Source: an uncultured Peptostreptococcaceae bacterium
GTDB taxonomy: Bacteria; Bacillota; Clostridia; Peptostreptococcales; Anaerovoracaceae
DNA length: 64,000 nucleotides
Direction: 5' to 3'
Assembly (NCBI GenBank): GCA_949740445.1
Contig: CATJIF010000074.1
Coordinates: forward strand, 55,782 to 119,781
Under the pieces are notes generated by a model. That model did no database searches. It saw only the letters and a program-made list of their open reading frames with translations, and was not told the origin of the DNA. Each line of letters begins with the position of its first letter. Within the stretch, counting starts at the first letter, position 1. Shown here in pieces: positions 53,301 through 60,757 of this stretch. The position numbers and the translations under genes were made by a program.

Positions 53301-53921
53301 AAACGAGGCCGGCCAGATGCGCACCGCTGTTTCGTTTTCCACGGAGCGCTGGCTTTCCGGATCAAAGCTGCGCACGGAATCAATTTCCGTATCGAACAGC
53401 TCGATGCGCACCGGGTATTCCCGGTTCATGGGAAAGATGTCGACGATGCCGCCCCGGAGGCTGAACTGCCCCATGGCTTCCACGAAGTTCACCCGCTCGT
53501 ATCCCATGGCGGACAGGCGCCGGGCGGCTTCCTCCGGTGCCAGCTCCTGCCCCGGCGTTACCGCAAAGGACTGGGCGCGGAATTCCTCCGGGGGAATCAG
53601 GTGCTTCAGCGCTGCCGTTACCGGTGCAACGACGATGCACTCCTTCCCTTCGCCTAAAGCTGCCAGCGCCGTCAGATAGGAGGACACCCCCGCTCTGCTT
53701 TTTGCCTCGTAGCGCAGAAAGCTCTGCTCATCCTCCGGCAGCACGTAGATGGTTTTCTGTGTAAAAAATGCCAGGTCCTCCGCCAAACGCCGGGCCTTCC
53801 CGTAGGTGGCGCAGACCATCAGGCACTGCTTTGCCCCTTCCGCGATGCGGGCCGCTGCCGGCGCCACACGGCTTTCGGCAAGCCCGAATATATTGTGCTT
53901 TCCCATGCGTCTATTGTCCAT
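50301..53921 (-). CDS. mfd: Transcription-repair coupling factor Mfd
   Basis: A 1206-residue Mfd. N-terminal UvrB-like domains (D1-D2) are followed by the RNA polymerase interaction domain (~490-560, GDYVVHENHGIGRFLGVEEL) and RecG-like translocase motors with Walker A GDVGYGKTEVA, the DEEQ box (VIDEEQRFG) and QLRGRVGRS. The D7 domain and a Lys/Ala-rich tail end it. It removes stalled polymerase and recruits UvrA. The ATG at 53921 has GGAG six bases upstream and overlaps the pth end by 11 bp; a Met at 53906 is an alternative. Confidence 0.97.
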   Translation of the reverse strand: MDNRRMGKHNIFGLAESRVAPAAARIAEGAKQCLMVCATYGKARRLAEDLAFFTQKTIYVLPEDEQSFLRYEAKSRAGVSSYLTALAALGEGKECIVVAPVTAALKHLIPPEEFRAQSFAVTPGQELAPEEAARRLSAMGYERVNFVEAMGQFSLRGGIVDIFPMNREYPVRIELFDTEIDSVRSFDPESQRSVENETAVRIWPASFLVQNPGLFAAAEKKLRRTYTAQAEKLAGEEKERLLAKRDRLLEALNTATQRSVLERYLPYFYKELSHLWEYMDESSAVLFDDPDRMEEALTAYAREAEEDFKVLLERGECAAVEGKFALGKGDLYQMYNSQTLAYFITPFQKRIHGIDQLDSLSGVVSRQAPVFNGRMDLLESELRRSIRLGYKVTIACSSAERCVNMEEFLDRAGLSGKVEVRQGVISSGMDYPEEKVMILSDADIFLHTKQKRKKAKSKNTRPIKAFTDIRQGDYVVHENHGIGRFLGVEELTVQGIRKDYLKIKYAGEDMLYVPVEQMDVVQKYVGADGAAPKINKLSGGDWKKTKEKAQVAIEHMAKELLELTAQRKLQKGYAFSQDTAWQKEFEEMFPYEETADQLRCIEEIKKDMEKETSMDRLLCGDVGYGKTEVAARAIFKCIVDGKQAAVLVPTTILANQHYHTLKSRLEHFPCKVEMLCRFRSESQQDEIVSKVRRGEIDVLVGTHRMLSKDVKFKDLGLLVIDEEQRFGVQHKEAIKMLRQNVDVLTLSATPIPRTLHMSLIGIKDMSLIEEPPEERYPVQTYVMEQDDDILREAIRREIDRGGQAFVVYNRVKGIHAVAARLQQLLPEARIAIGHGQMNERSLEDVMLAFVAGEYDILLATTIIESGIDIPNANTMIVIDADRYGLSQLYQLRGRVGRSNRMAYAYLMYQKQKVLAEVAEKRLRAIREFTEFGAGFHIAMRDLEIRGAGNLLGTAQSGHMMMIGYELYCKLVEDAVRRLSGNLNTMPQIETSIELELPAFLPSFYISDELLKLQMYKKIAGIGSREDRDEMFDEMVDRYGDPPRETTNLMDIAWLKSCCTDMGIGRVHIEQSRLVFTFEAVNALSPEVLAQAASDYGMRMTIYGGVKPTIRLTLKKKDRLQEALDFVGTLQKAKQQTVKVKQKIQAEKEAQKISAAAGAAGGGADNAAPKDRGLKGTDPGSAKSEEPPVVIRPLKKSETKQKLRRKP

Positions 53922-54558
53922 TGTCGTCTCCGGTCTTTGGCGTTCCCATAGCCTCTTTTCTGTCCTGCCCTGCCTGCCGCTTCGGCTGCTTCTTCTCCAC
54001 CTTTGTATTATATGCGTTCATGGCTGCGTTAATTCCCTTTTCCACATAGCATTCCACGGCGCTGACCGCTTTGCGCACAGCTTCTTCCAGAAGCGGCTTT
54101 TCCTCCTTTGTAAAGCCGCCCAGCACGTACTTATCCAGCGGTATCTGCCCGTTGCCGCCGATGCCGATGCGAATGCGCGCAAATCCGTCCTGCTGCAAGT
54201 CGTAGATCACCGAGCGCATGCCGTTGTGCGTTCCGGCGCTGCCCTTGGCACGGATGCGCAGGGCTCCCGGCGGCAGGTCGATATCGTCGTAGATCACAAG
54301 CAGGTGCTCAATGTCCTCTTTGTAATACTGCATCACCTCGCGCAGGGACTGGCCCGACAGATTCATGTACGTCTGTGGCTTTACCAGCAGCAGCTTCGTT
54401 CCACCAAAAAACCCCTCGCCAGTCAGAGCCTTGTGCTTTAGCTTCGTTACGCTGATGGAATGCTTTTCCGCCAGCTGGTCGATGGCGATAAACCCCATGT
54501 TATGGCGCGTCTGTTCGTATTGCTTTCCCGGATTCCCCAATCCTGCAATGATGTACAT
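53911..54558 (-). CDS. pth: Peptidyl-tRNA hydrolase
   Basis: A 215-residue Pth. The N-terminus MYIIAGLGNPGKQYEQTRHN carries the catalytic His20 region, and VYDDIDLPPGALRIRAKGSAGTHNGMRS the second conserved block. A basic Lys/Gln-rich tail of ~30 residues extends past the usual 185-190. It frees tRNA from prematurely released peptidyl-tRNA. GGGAGGGG precedes the ATG at 54558. The order prs-pth-mfd is conserved in Firmicutes. Confidence 0.95.
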   Translation of the reverse strand: MYIIAGLGNPGKQYEQTRHNMGFIAIDQLAEKHSISVTKLKHKALTGEGFFGGTKLLLVKPQTYMNLSGQSLREVMQYYKEDIEHLLVIYDDIDLPPGALRIRAKGSAGTHNGMRSVIYDLQQDGFARIRIGIGGNGQIPLDKYVLGGFTKEEKPLLEEAVRKAVSAVECYVEKGINAAMNAYNTKVEKKQPKRQAGQDRKEAMGTPKTGDDNGQ

Positions 54559-54589
54559 ATGCTGTGCCCCTCCCTTCCAAGACAGGAAA

Positions 54590-54622
54590 AGGGGCGGCCT
54601 CCTGTGGTTTGAGACAGCCCCT
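54590..54622 (-). terminator. Weak terminator between prs and pth
   Basis: On the minus strand AGGGGC...GCCCCT arms enclose a GC-rich loop, followed by only four T. It may attenuate rather than end transcription from prs into pth. Confidence 0.35.
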
Positions 54623-54705
54623 GATGCGTCACAAGTATAACGGTATTTCGTTCCTCTGCGGCCCTCGCTGAAACGCTGGCGCAAACGGCGCCCGTGCTGA
54701 AGATA

Positions 54706-55656
54706 CTAATTAAACAGCCCGCTGATGGAATTGTTGGTAAAGATGCGGATCATGGCCTCGGCAAACAGCGGCGCTACCGACAGCGTCTTGATCTTGTCGA
54801 TCTGCTTTTCTTTTGGCAGAGGAATCGTATTCAAAAGTACCAGCTCCCGGATGGCGGACTTTTCGATCCTCTCGATGGCAGGACCGGACAGAATCGGATG
54901 CGTCGCACAGGCATAGACTTCCAGCGCTCCCATATCCTTTAGCGCGTTGGCAGCGTTAGTAATCGTTCCCGCCGTGTCGATCATATCGTCGACTAAAACG
55001 ACATTCTTATCCTTGACATCGCCGACGATGTTCATAATCTCGCTGACATTGGCCTTCGGCCGCCTCTTGTCTACGATGGCGATGGGGGCATCTAACGGAT
55101 GCGCCATGTTTCTGGCCCTCGTTACGCTTCCGTGGTCGGGCGATACGATCACCAGGTCTTTCAGATTTTTTTCCTTAAAATATTTTACCAGGATGGGCAT
55201 GCCCAAAAGATGGTCTACGGGAATATCAAAATAGCCCTGAATCTGCGCAGCGTGCAGATCCATAGTAACTACGCGGTCTGCGCCTGCACTCTGCAGCAGA
55301 TCCGCAATCAGCTTGGCGGTGATGGGATCTCTGGCCTTTGCTTTTCTGTCCTGACGGGCATATCCGTAGTAGGGGATGACTGCGTTAATCCTTCCGGCCG
55401 ACGCCCGCTTCATGGCGTCGATCATAATCAACAGCTCCATCAGGCTGTCGTTGGCAGGGCTGCAGGTGGGTTGCACGATATAGGTATCAATGCCTCGTAC
55501 CGTCTCCCACAGGCTTACTGAAATTTCTCCATCGCTGAACTTGTTTACTGCGGCTTTTCCAAGAGGTTTTCCCATTATTGTGGCAATTTCCTCGGCCAGG
55601 GCCGGGTTGGAATTGCCGGTAAAAATCTTGTAGTCTGTAAACACGCCGTTCCTCAT
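54706..55656 (-). CDS. prs: Ribose-phosphate pyrophosphokinase
   Basis: A 316-residue PRPP synthetase. The N-terminal [14 protein letters not shown], the PRPP-binding [16 protein letters not shown] and [20 protein letters not shown] motifs are all present. It makes PRPP for purine, pyrimidine, His and Trp synthesis. AAAGGAGGAAAAA precedes the ATG. It begins 28 bp after the acetyltransferase gene, in the conserved glmU-prs-pth order. Confidence 0.97.
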   Translation of the reverse strand: MRNGVFTDYKIFTGNSNPALAEEIATIMGKPLGKAAVNKFSDGEISVSLWETVRGIDTYIVQPTCSPANDSLMELLIMIDAMKRASAGRINAVIPYYGYARQDRKAKARDPITAKLIADLLQSAGADRVVTMDLHAAQIQGYFDIPVDHLLGMPILVKYFKEKNLKDLVIVSPDHGSVTRARNMAHPLDAPIAIVDKRRPKANVSEIMNIVGDVKDKNVVLVDDMIDTAGTITNAANALKDMGALEVYACATHPILSGPAIERIEKSAIRELVLLNTIPLPKEKQIDKIKTLSVAPLFAEAMIRIFTNNSISGLFN

Positions 55657-55684
55657 TTTTTCCTCCTTTGGCTTTCACCAGCTG

Positions 55685-56422
55685 CTATTTTTTGTGCTTC
55701 TTTAATAATCCCCGTTTCTCAACCCATCCTTCCAGATTGGTCTGTCTGGCCCTTGCTACCGCCAGCGCACCATCCGGCACATCTTTTGTCAGGGTGGTGC
55801 CCGCAGCTACATACGCATTTTCCCCGACGCTCACCGGTGAAATCAGATTGGTATTGCATCCGATAAACGCACCATCCTTTACCGTAGAACGGTGCTTGCT
55901 GGTGCCGTCGTAGTTGACAAAGACTACGCCGCACCCCAGATTGACATCGCATCCCACGTCGGAATCGCCGATGTAAGTCAGGTGCGAGGCCTTTGCCCCA
56001 TCGCCTAATGTAGAGTTTTTAATCTCTACAAAGTCCCCTACCTTCGCGTGGTCGCCCACTGTGCTGTTGGGCCGCAGATAGGCAAATGGACCTATCTTTG
56101 TCTCTTTTCCTACACGGCTTTGCACAATGACCGAGGACTGCACTTCTGTTCCGTCGCCGATGACGCTGTCGCAGATTCTGCAGTTCTGGCCGATGATGCA
56201 GTTTTCCCCAATGGATGTATCTCCCTCTAAGATAACTCCCGGACCGATCTTCGTTCCCCTGCCGATGGTCACGGTTGTATCTATATACGCATGCTTCCAG
56301 TCCGTAAACTCCACACCCCTGTGGATATGTCCGGCTACGATCTGCAGCCGTGCGTCCTCTTTGCGCTGCTCCTGTATTTCGATCTGTTCCATACACTCTG
56401 CCGTCAATTTATTATCATCCAT
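55685..56422 (-). CDS. glmU: GlmU-type N-acetyltransferase domain protein (no uridyltransferase domain)
   Basis: A 245-residue protein that aligns with only the C-terminal half of GlmU. A short helical lead is followed by a left-handed beta-helix of hexapeptide repeats (~45-230). The acetyltransferase site has KASHLTYIGDSDVG with the catalytic His and VNYDGTSKHRS; the end RQTNLEGWVEKR is GlmU-like. The N-terminal UTP:GlcNAc-1-P uridyltransferase (about 230 residues) is absent and the gene starts cleanly with AAGGAG before the ATG at 56422. It should acetylate GlcN-1-P; UDP-GlcNAc formation would then need another protein. Confidence 0.88.
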   Translation of the reverse strand: MDDNKLTAECMEQIEIQEQRKEDARLQIVAGHIHRGVEFTDWKHAYIDTTVTIGRGTKIGPGVILEGDTSIGENCIIGQNCRICDSVIGDGTEVQSSVIVQSRVGKETKIGPFAYLRPNSTVGDHAKVGDFVEIKNSTLGDGAKASHLTYIGDSDVGCDVNLGCGVVFVNYDGTSKHRSTVKDGAFIGCNTNLISPVSVGENAYVAAGTTLTKDVPDGALAVARARQTNLEGWVEKRGLLKKHKK

Positions 56423-56449
56423 ACCATTTCTCCTTCTCACTGCCATTTC

Positions 56450-56477
56450 AGTATAGCACCTTTCTGCTATTTCACAA
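56450..56477 (-). promoter_or_regulatory. Candidate promoter before the glmU-like gene
   Basis: On the minus strand TTGTGA (56472-56477), 16 bp and TATACT (56450-56455) lie about 28 bp before the start codon. Confidence 0.5.
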
Positions 56478-56498
56478 ATACCAAAAAGAAAAAAGCCG

Positions 56499-56532
56499 AA
56501 AAAAACAGCAACTATTTGGACAGCTGCTGTTT
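56499..56532 (-). terminator. spoVG terminator
   Basis: On the minus strand AAACAGCA and TGCTGTTT form an 8-bp stem followed by a long T-run, 17 bp beyond the spoVG stop. It separates spoVG from the glmU-like gene. Confidence 0.75.
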
Positions 56533-56548
56533 GTCTTTCTATGGTAAA

Positions 56549-56857
56549 TTACTCCTTAAAAGTCTGCTCCAGCCCCTGCATCATCGCATTGAATTCCGCC
56601 GCCGTTTCGAAGGTTTCTTCGTACTTGCGGAAGATGGCCTGCGAAATCTTTTCGCGGGTCTCCGGCAACAGGGGATGTGCCACATCCTTGTACTTCTCAC
56701 CTATTTTCTTGCTGGGCATGGCTACAAACAGCCCGTTGAGCCCCTTTACGATTTTGATATCGTGAACCACAAATTCTCCGTCAAAGGTAATGGAAGCCAC
56801 CGCCTTCATCTTTCCTTCATCGTCCATTCTTCGAATTCTTACATCTGTAATGTTCAT
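56549..56857 (-). CDS. spoVG: SpoVG RNA/DNA-binding regulator
   Basis: A 102-residue Spo[12 protein letters not shown] at the start, then the conserved [12 protein letters not shown] motif and [11 protein letters not shown]. SpoVG is a small nucleic-acid-binding protein that affects sporulation and cell-surface genes. GGTAAAGGAACGCGT precedes the ATG at 56857. Its promoter lies about 170 bp upstream, giving a long leader that contains a 39-codon open frame. Confidence 0.95.
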   Translation of the reverse strand: MNITDVRIRRMDDEGKMKAVASITFDGEFVVHDIKIVKGLNGLFVAMPSKKIGEKYKDVAHPLLPETREKISQAIFRKYEETFETAAEFNAMMQGLEQTFKE

Positions 56858-56874
56858 ACGCGTTCCTTTACCTT

Positions 56875-56994
56875 TCAGCCGCGCAGCTTCCTGCGCGCTT
56901 TCCTCCTCTCGTGCAGCACCGCTCCCCACCGGATGCGAATATACACGCCACTCCGTTGAGCCTGTGCGCGATGCCCGGCGTCAGACTCTTTCAT
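56875..56994 (-). CDS. 39-codon upstream open frame in the spoVG leader
   Basis: An ATG at 56994, only about four bases after the predicted transcription start, opens 39 codons rich in Arg (…[12 protein letters not shown]) ending with TGA at 56875, 17 bp before the spoVG start codon. It has no Shine-Dalgarno sequence, so it would have to be read as a leaderless frame. An AGGAGG followed by a GCGCGCAG/CTGCGCG hairpin lies near its end. It may be a regulatory upstream frame or chance. Confidence 0.25.
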   Translation of the reverse strand: MKESDAGHRAQAQRSGVYIRIRWGAVLHERRKARRKLRG

Positions 56995-57004
56995 GGTTTC
57001 TTTT

Positions 57005-57033
57005 ATTATACCGCAGTCATCCGGATTTTTCAA
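57005..57033 (-). promoter_or_regulatory. spoVG promoter
   Basis: On the minus strand TTGAAA (57028-57033), 17 bp and TATAAT (57005-57010): an almost consensus sigma-A promoter. In Bacillus spoVG is sigma-H driven, so this differs. Confidence 0.7.
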
Positions 57034-57064
57034 CACTAACCTTGCAGCAAAAGGCAGTCAAACC

Positions 57065-57136
57065 CAGTCATTTCAAGGCAAACACGGTCATTTCAGACCA
57101 TGTGCAATCATTTCGGAGCACGCGCGAGCATTTCAG
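57065..57136. repeat. Four 20-bp direct repeats between purR and spoVG
   Basis: CATTTC recurs at exact 20-bp steps (57069, 57089, 57109, 57129) within longer related units such as GTCATTTCA. On the minus strand the first unit begins with the purR stop codon. Two helical turns between copies puts all units on one DNA face, just upstream of the spoVG -35 box. Confidence 0.75.
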
Positions 57137-57957
57137 GCAAATACGCTCTCGAATATCTGCGGATTGCGCTCCACGTCGATGAGTTGCTCGTCCTCATTTA
57201 CCTGCCCCAGATAAATCAGTGGAAAATAATCGGTTACTTTTTTCTTTACCGGCTCCTTCGAAGCGATCACCACACCCACGCCCGCCACCTCCATGTCGAA
57301 TTCCCGCATCATGTCGGCGATGCCGCGGACGCTTCCGCCGGCGCGCATAAAATCGTCTACGATCAGCGCGCGGCTTCCCGGCCGCACCGCCCGCTTGGCA
57401 AGCGACATCTTCTGGATGCGTTCTGCAGAACCGGAAAAGTAATTGATGCTTACGGTAGAGCCCTCGGATATTTTGCTCTCCCGCCGCAGTACCACCAGCG
57501 GCAGGTTCAGCATTTCCGCAGTCATCAGCGCTGCCGGAATCCCCTTCGTCTCTACCGTTACCACACAGTCCGCCCCGGCGCCTTCAAATTTCGCCGCAAA
57601 GATCTGCCCCACGCCCCGGGAAATCACCGGGCTGAACATGATGTCTGAGGTATATAAAAAACCGTTGGCTAAAATCCGGCTGCGGTCTTGCAGCTTTTTC
57701 TCCAGCTCCGCAAGAAGGCTCTCCGCCGCCTTTGCGGAAATGGAAGGGATATAGCGCAGCCCGCCCCTGGCGCCGGCCGAGGTTTCGATGCGCCCAAACC
57801 CGGAAATGTCCAGCGCCCGCCTGGCCGCCGAAACATCCTCGCTCACGCTGGATTTGGCGCATCCGAACAGATCGCAGAAATACCCCAAAGAAAACACTTT
57901 GTTTGGGTTTTCCCGCAAAATTTGCAGCATAGCGCCGACACGCTCCGTTCTTTTCAT
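57133..57957 (-). CDS. purR: Pur operon repressor PurR
   Basis: A 274-residue Bacillus-type PurR. The N-terminal winged helix (RTERVGAMLQILRENPNKVFSL) precedes a PRTase-fold domain with the PRPP-binding ALIVDDFMRAGGSVRGIADMM. PRPP relieves its repression of purine genes. GGAGGAAAAACG precedes the ATG at 57957. Its location before spoVG and glmU matches Bacillus; it is divergent from murC. Confidence 0.95.
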   Translation of the reverse strand: MKRTERVGAMLQILRENPNKVFSLGYFCDLFGCAKSSVSEDVSAARRALDISGFGRIETSAGARGGLRYIPSISAKAAESLLAELEKKLQDRSRILANGFLYTSDIMFSPVISRGVGQIFAAKFEGAGADCVVTVETKGIPAALMTAEMLNLPLVVLRRESKISEGSTVSINYFSGSAERIQKMSLAKRAVRPGSRALIVDDFMRAGGSVRGIADMMREFDMEVAGVGVVIASKEPVKKKVTDYFPLIYLGQVNEDEQLIDVERNPQIFESVFA

Positions 57958-57999
57958 CGTTTTTCCTCCAAAAGACGAATTATAAATCACGTATTTCTT

Positions 58000-58028
58000 A
58001 TTTTATTCGCTTTTTCTGCATTTGTCAA
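58000..58028 (-). promoter_or_regulatory. purR promoter
   Basis: On the minus strand TTGACA (58023-58028), 17 bp and TAAAAT (58000-58005). Confidence 0.7.
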
Positions 58029-58164
58029 TTTTTTCTTTTGTCGCCCGGTACGCGATCTACATATTTTTGGAAAAATTGCGCTGACAGGAGCAAAAAACAA
58101 GAATTTGTGATATAATAATGCCGTCAGACTATTTCTCGGATTTTCGCTGCAGGGAGGCAATCTC

Positions 58165-59565
58165 ATGTTGGATTTTACCAATTTTAAACACATACATTGC
58201 ATCGGCATCGGCGGCATCGGCCTTTCAGCCATCGCCGAAATCTTTTTATCGCGGGGCTTTGAGGTATCTGGCTCCGATATGAAACAGAGCGAAACGACGG
58301 ACCATTTAATCCGCCACGGTGCCCGCATCTTCTTTTCGCACTGTGCAGAAAATATAGAAGGTGCCGATCTCGTCTGCTATTCGGCCGCCGTCTCCAGAGA
58401 AAACCCGGAGCTTACGGCTGCCATCGCATCCGGAATTCCCATCGCTACCAGGGCCGAAGCCCTGGGCGCCCTGATGGCGGACTACGAAAGCAGCATTGCC
58501 ATTTCCGGCACCCACGGAAAAACCACGACAACGTCTATGGTCTCTCTTATTTTAGAGCGCGCGCAGTTAGACCCCACCATCCTCGTGGGCGGAAACCTCT
58601 CGGAATTCGGCGGCAATGTCAAGGTGGGCAGCAGCGGCTATTTCGTTACTGAGGCCTGCGAATATATGGACAGTTTTTTAAGCCTGCGCCCGAAGATGGA
58701 GATCATCCTCAATATTGATTCGGACCATCTGGATTATTTTAAGGACATCGACCACATTGCCAGCTCCTTTTCCAGGTTTGCCAGCCTGATTCCGCCCGAT
58801 GGCACGGTAATCGCCTACGCCGCCAACCCCTTCGTGCAGGCCATCATCGAATCGCTGTCCTGCCGCGTAGTTACCTTCGGCTTTCACAGCGGCTGCACCT
58901 ATTACGCCGATAACATCAAATTCAATTCTTCGGGCATGCCGTCGTTCGACGCCTGCGGCCCCGGCGGCCTTTTGGGAGCGGTCCAGCTGTCCGTTCCCGG
59001 CGAGCACAACATCGCCAACAGCCTGGCGGCCATCGCCTGCTGTCACAGCCTGGGCGTTGCCGCAGAATCCATCCTCGGCACGCTGACGCACTTTACCGGC
59101 ACACAGCGCCGCTTCGACGTGGTGGGCTCTACGAAAAACAACATCCGCATCGTGGATGATTACGCCCACCATCCCACCGAGATCCGCGCCACGCTCTCCG
59201 CTGCCAGTAAGATGAAGCACCATGCGCTGTGGTGCCTGTTTCAGCCCCACACCTACACCCGCACGCTGGCTCTGTTCGACGATTTTGCCGAAGCCTTCAA
59301 CGACGCAGACAAGGTTGTCATGGCCGAAATCTACGCCGCGCGCGAAAAAAATATCTATAAGCTCAGCTCCCGTTCGCTGGTGGCCGAAATCAAAAAGCGC
59401 CACCCCGACAAGGATGTCTACTTCTTCGACGATTTCGGCGAAATGGCGAAATTCGTCTACAACAACGCCGACAGCAACGACCTGGTGCTGACCATGGGCG
59501 CTGGCGATATCTGCCGCGTGGCGGAGCTGATTTTACAACTGGATGAAGAATCGCAATCAGAGTAG
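58165..59565 (+). CDS. murC: UDP-N-acetylmuramate-L-alanine ligase MurC
   Basis: A 466-residue Mur ligase attaching L-Ala to UDP-MurNAc. The start HIHCIGIGGIGLSAIAEI is the family dinucleotide-like loop, ISGTHGKTTTTSM is the ATP site (~113-125), and VDDYAHHPTEIRATL lies in the C-terminal domain. GGGAGG stands before the ATG, and a TATAAT-like box (58109-58114) lies upstream without a clear -35. It lies next to purR, far from the dcw cluster, as in several Clostridia. Confidence 0.96.
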   Translation: MLDFTNFKHIHCIGIGGIGLSAIAEIFLSRGFEVSGSDMKQSETTDHLIRHGARIFFSHCAENIEGADLVCYSAAVSRENPELTAAIASGIPIATRAEALGALMADYESSIAISGTHGKTTTTSMVSLILERAQLDPTILVGGNLSEFGGNVKVGSSGYFVTEACEYMDSFLSLRPKMEIILNIDSDHLDYFKDIDHIASSFSRFASLIPPDGTVIAYAANPFVQAIIESLSCRVVTFGFHSGCTYYADNIKFNSSGMPSFDACGPGGLLGAVQLSVPGEHNIANSLAAIACCHSLGVAAESILGTLTHFTGTQRRFDVVGSTKNNIRIVDDYAHHPTEIRATLSAASKMKHHALWCLFQPHTYTRTLALFDDFAEAFNDADKVVMAEIYAAREKNIYKLSSRSLVAEIKKRHPDKDVYFFDDFGEMAKFVYNNADSNDLVLTMGAGDICRVAELILQLDEESQSE

Positions 59566-59581
59566 AAACGGAGGATATCTT

Positions 59582-60226
59582 ATGATTCTGAAACGCACAG
59601 CATCCTTAGCCTGCACACTGCTCGTCCTTTTGTATGTATTTACCGGCTGCGCCGCAGAGGAGGCGCCCGACAGTGATTCGGGCAGCCCCGCGCAGAGCGC
59701 GCAGCAGGACCCCGCGCAAGATTCTTCCGATGAAGGCGAGGGCACGGATGCCGGCAGCACTTCCGCGCCGGAGGATGGCATCTGCCAGCAGGCGTTCGGC
59801 AGCTACGCTGTACCGGAAGGCTGGGTAAAAAGCGACGAATATTCCACCGAAGATAAGTATTTTTACATACCGGAGGACCAGACGGACGAAACCTATCCGG
59901 ATAACATTTCCGTGGAATGCGGAACCAACCGCTACGCGCCTGAGGAGCACGTGCAGTTCCGCAATGCTATCGTTTCGCAGCTTTCTACCCAGCTTCAGGG
60001 CCGCGAGGGGCTGATGCTCACTGGCGATGGCACCTATACGCAGCAGGAAGAATATATTCTTTACATATTTACAATCGAGGATGAAACCGCCGGCGTAACC
60101 ACACAGCAATTTTACATCGTGGGCGACAAGCGCTACTGCATGGTGCATTTAACCAACTTCACCGGCTCGGAAGAAGCGCACACTGCCGCCCGGCAGATGG
60201 TCGACAGCTTTGTCTGGGCGGAATAA
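59582..60226 (+). CDS. Putative lipoprotein of unknown function
   Basis: A 214-residue protein with a lipoprotein signal (hydrophobic core to ~20, lipobox FTGC with Cys23) and an acidic Ser/Asp/Gln-rich linker (24-70). The folded part (VPEGWVKSDEYSTEDKYFYI ... QFYIVGDKRYCMVHLT) resembles PsbP/DUF1795-like lipoproteins in general layout. GGAGG precedes the ATG. It starts 16 bp after murC and may be cotranscribed with it. Confidence 0.78.
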   Translation: MILKRTASLACTLLVLLYVFTGCAAEEAPDSDSGSPAQSAQQDPAQDSSDEGEGTDAGSTSAPEDGICQQAFGSYAVPEGWVKSDEYSTEDKYFYIPEDQTDETYPDNISVECGTNRYAPEEHVQFRNAIVSQLSTQLQGREGLMLTGDGTYTQQEEYILYIFTIEDETAGVTTQQFYIVGDKRYCMVHLTNFTGSEEAHTAARQMVDSFVWAE

Positions 60227-60333
60227 TGCCGAGAATGCACAGGCCGCGTGCGCAGACGCATGTCCCATGTACCGCAGCCCTTCCCGCGCCTGCGACGGTT
60301 TTCGGCTGCCGCAGGGGATTTGAAAATTTTTTC

Positions 60334-60362
60334 TTGACACTGCCACCGTTCAATGATATGAT
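60334..60362 (+). promoter_or_regulatory. Promoter of the trpXYZ operon
   Basis: Consensus TTGACA (60334-60339), a 17-bp spacer and TATGAT (60357-60362), leading into the T-box leader. Confidence 0.8.
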
Positions 60363-60370
60363 TTTTCTAA

Positions 60371-60632
60371 ACCTATGACGAGGGAGTAAAACTGTACAAC
60401 GGTTTTTCAGCGAGCCCGGGGCGGTGCAAGCCGGGCAAACGCAGTTACAGAACAATGGTCCTCCGAGGGCGAGGCGAACAGCGCATACCGCGCACAGTAG
60501 CCGAGACGCAAAGCCTGCGTTATCGGGCTGGGGGTGTGATGGCACTCTGCACGAGAGGATTCATTTTTTGAATCAAACAAGGTGGTACCGCAGGTTAGCA
60601 CTTGTCCTTGTCCATAGGATAAGTGCTTTTTT
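60371..60632 (+). promoter_or_regulatory. T-box leader with tryptophan (UGG) specifier
   Basis: Stem I contains the AGTA-type box (60385-60388), the AG bulge with AGCGAG and the GCGGTGCAAG distal loop (60421-60430). The specifier loop reads AACAATGGT between paired arms, and the triplet in the specifier position is TGG (60456-60458), i.e. Trp. The T-box AAGGTGGTACCGC is at 60579-60591, followed by the terminator AGCACTT...AAGTGCT-TTTTTT (60597-60632). Uncharged tRNA-Trp should stabilise the antiterminator and switch on the transporter genes. Confidence 0.9.
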
Positions 60633-60757
60633 ATTACCGCATACTACCCGCAGAGATCCCTTTTCGCAAACCATCGGCGGGCGCCTTCCGCGCCTTGCCG
60701 GCCACAGACCTGACAGCGCTCTTTGGAGCGCCTCTGCAAAAGAAAAGGAGAAACGAT

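Noticed and set aside
57065..57136. CRISPR-like periodic repeat
   Set aside because: The period is only 20 bp, with no unique spacers of 30-40 bp and no cas genes nearby; it is a plain short tandem repeat.
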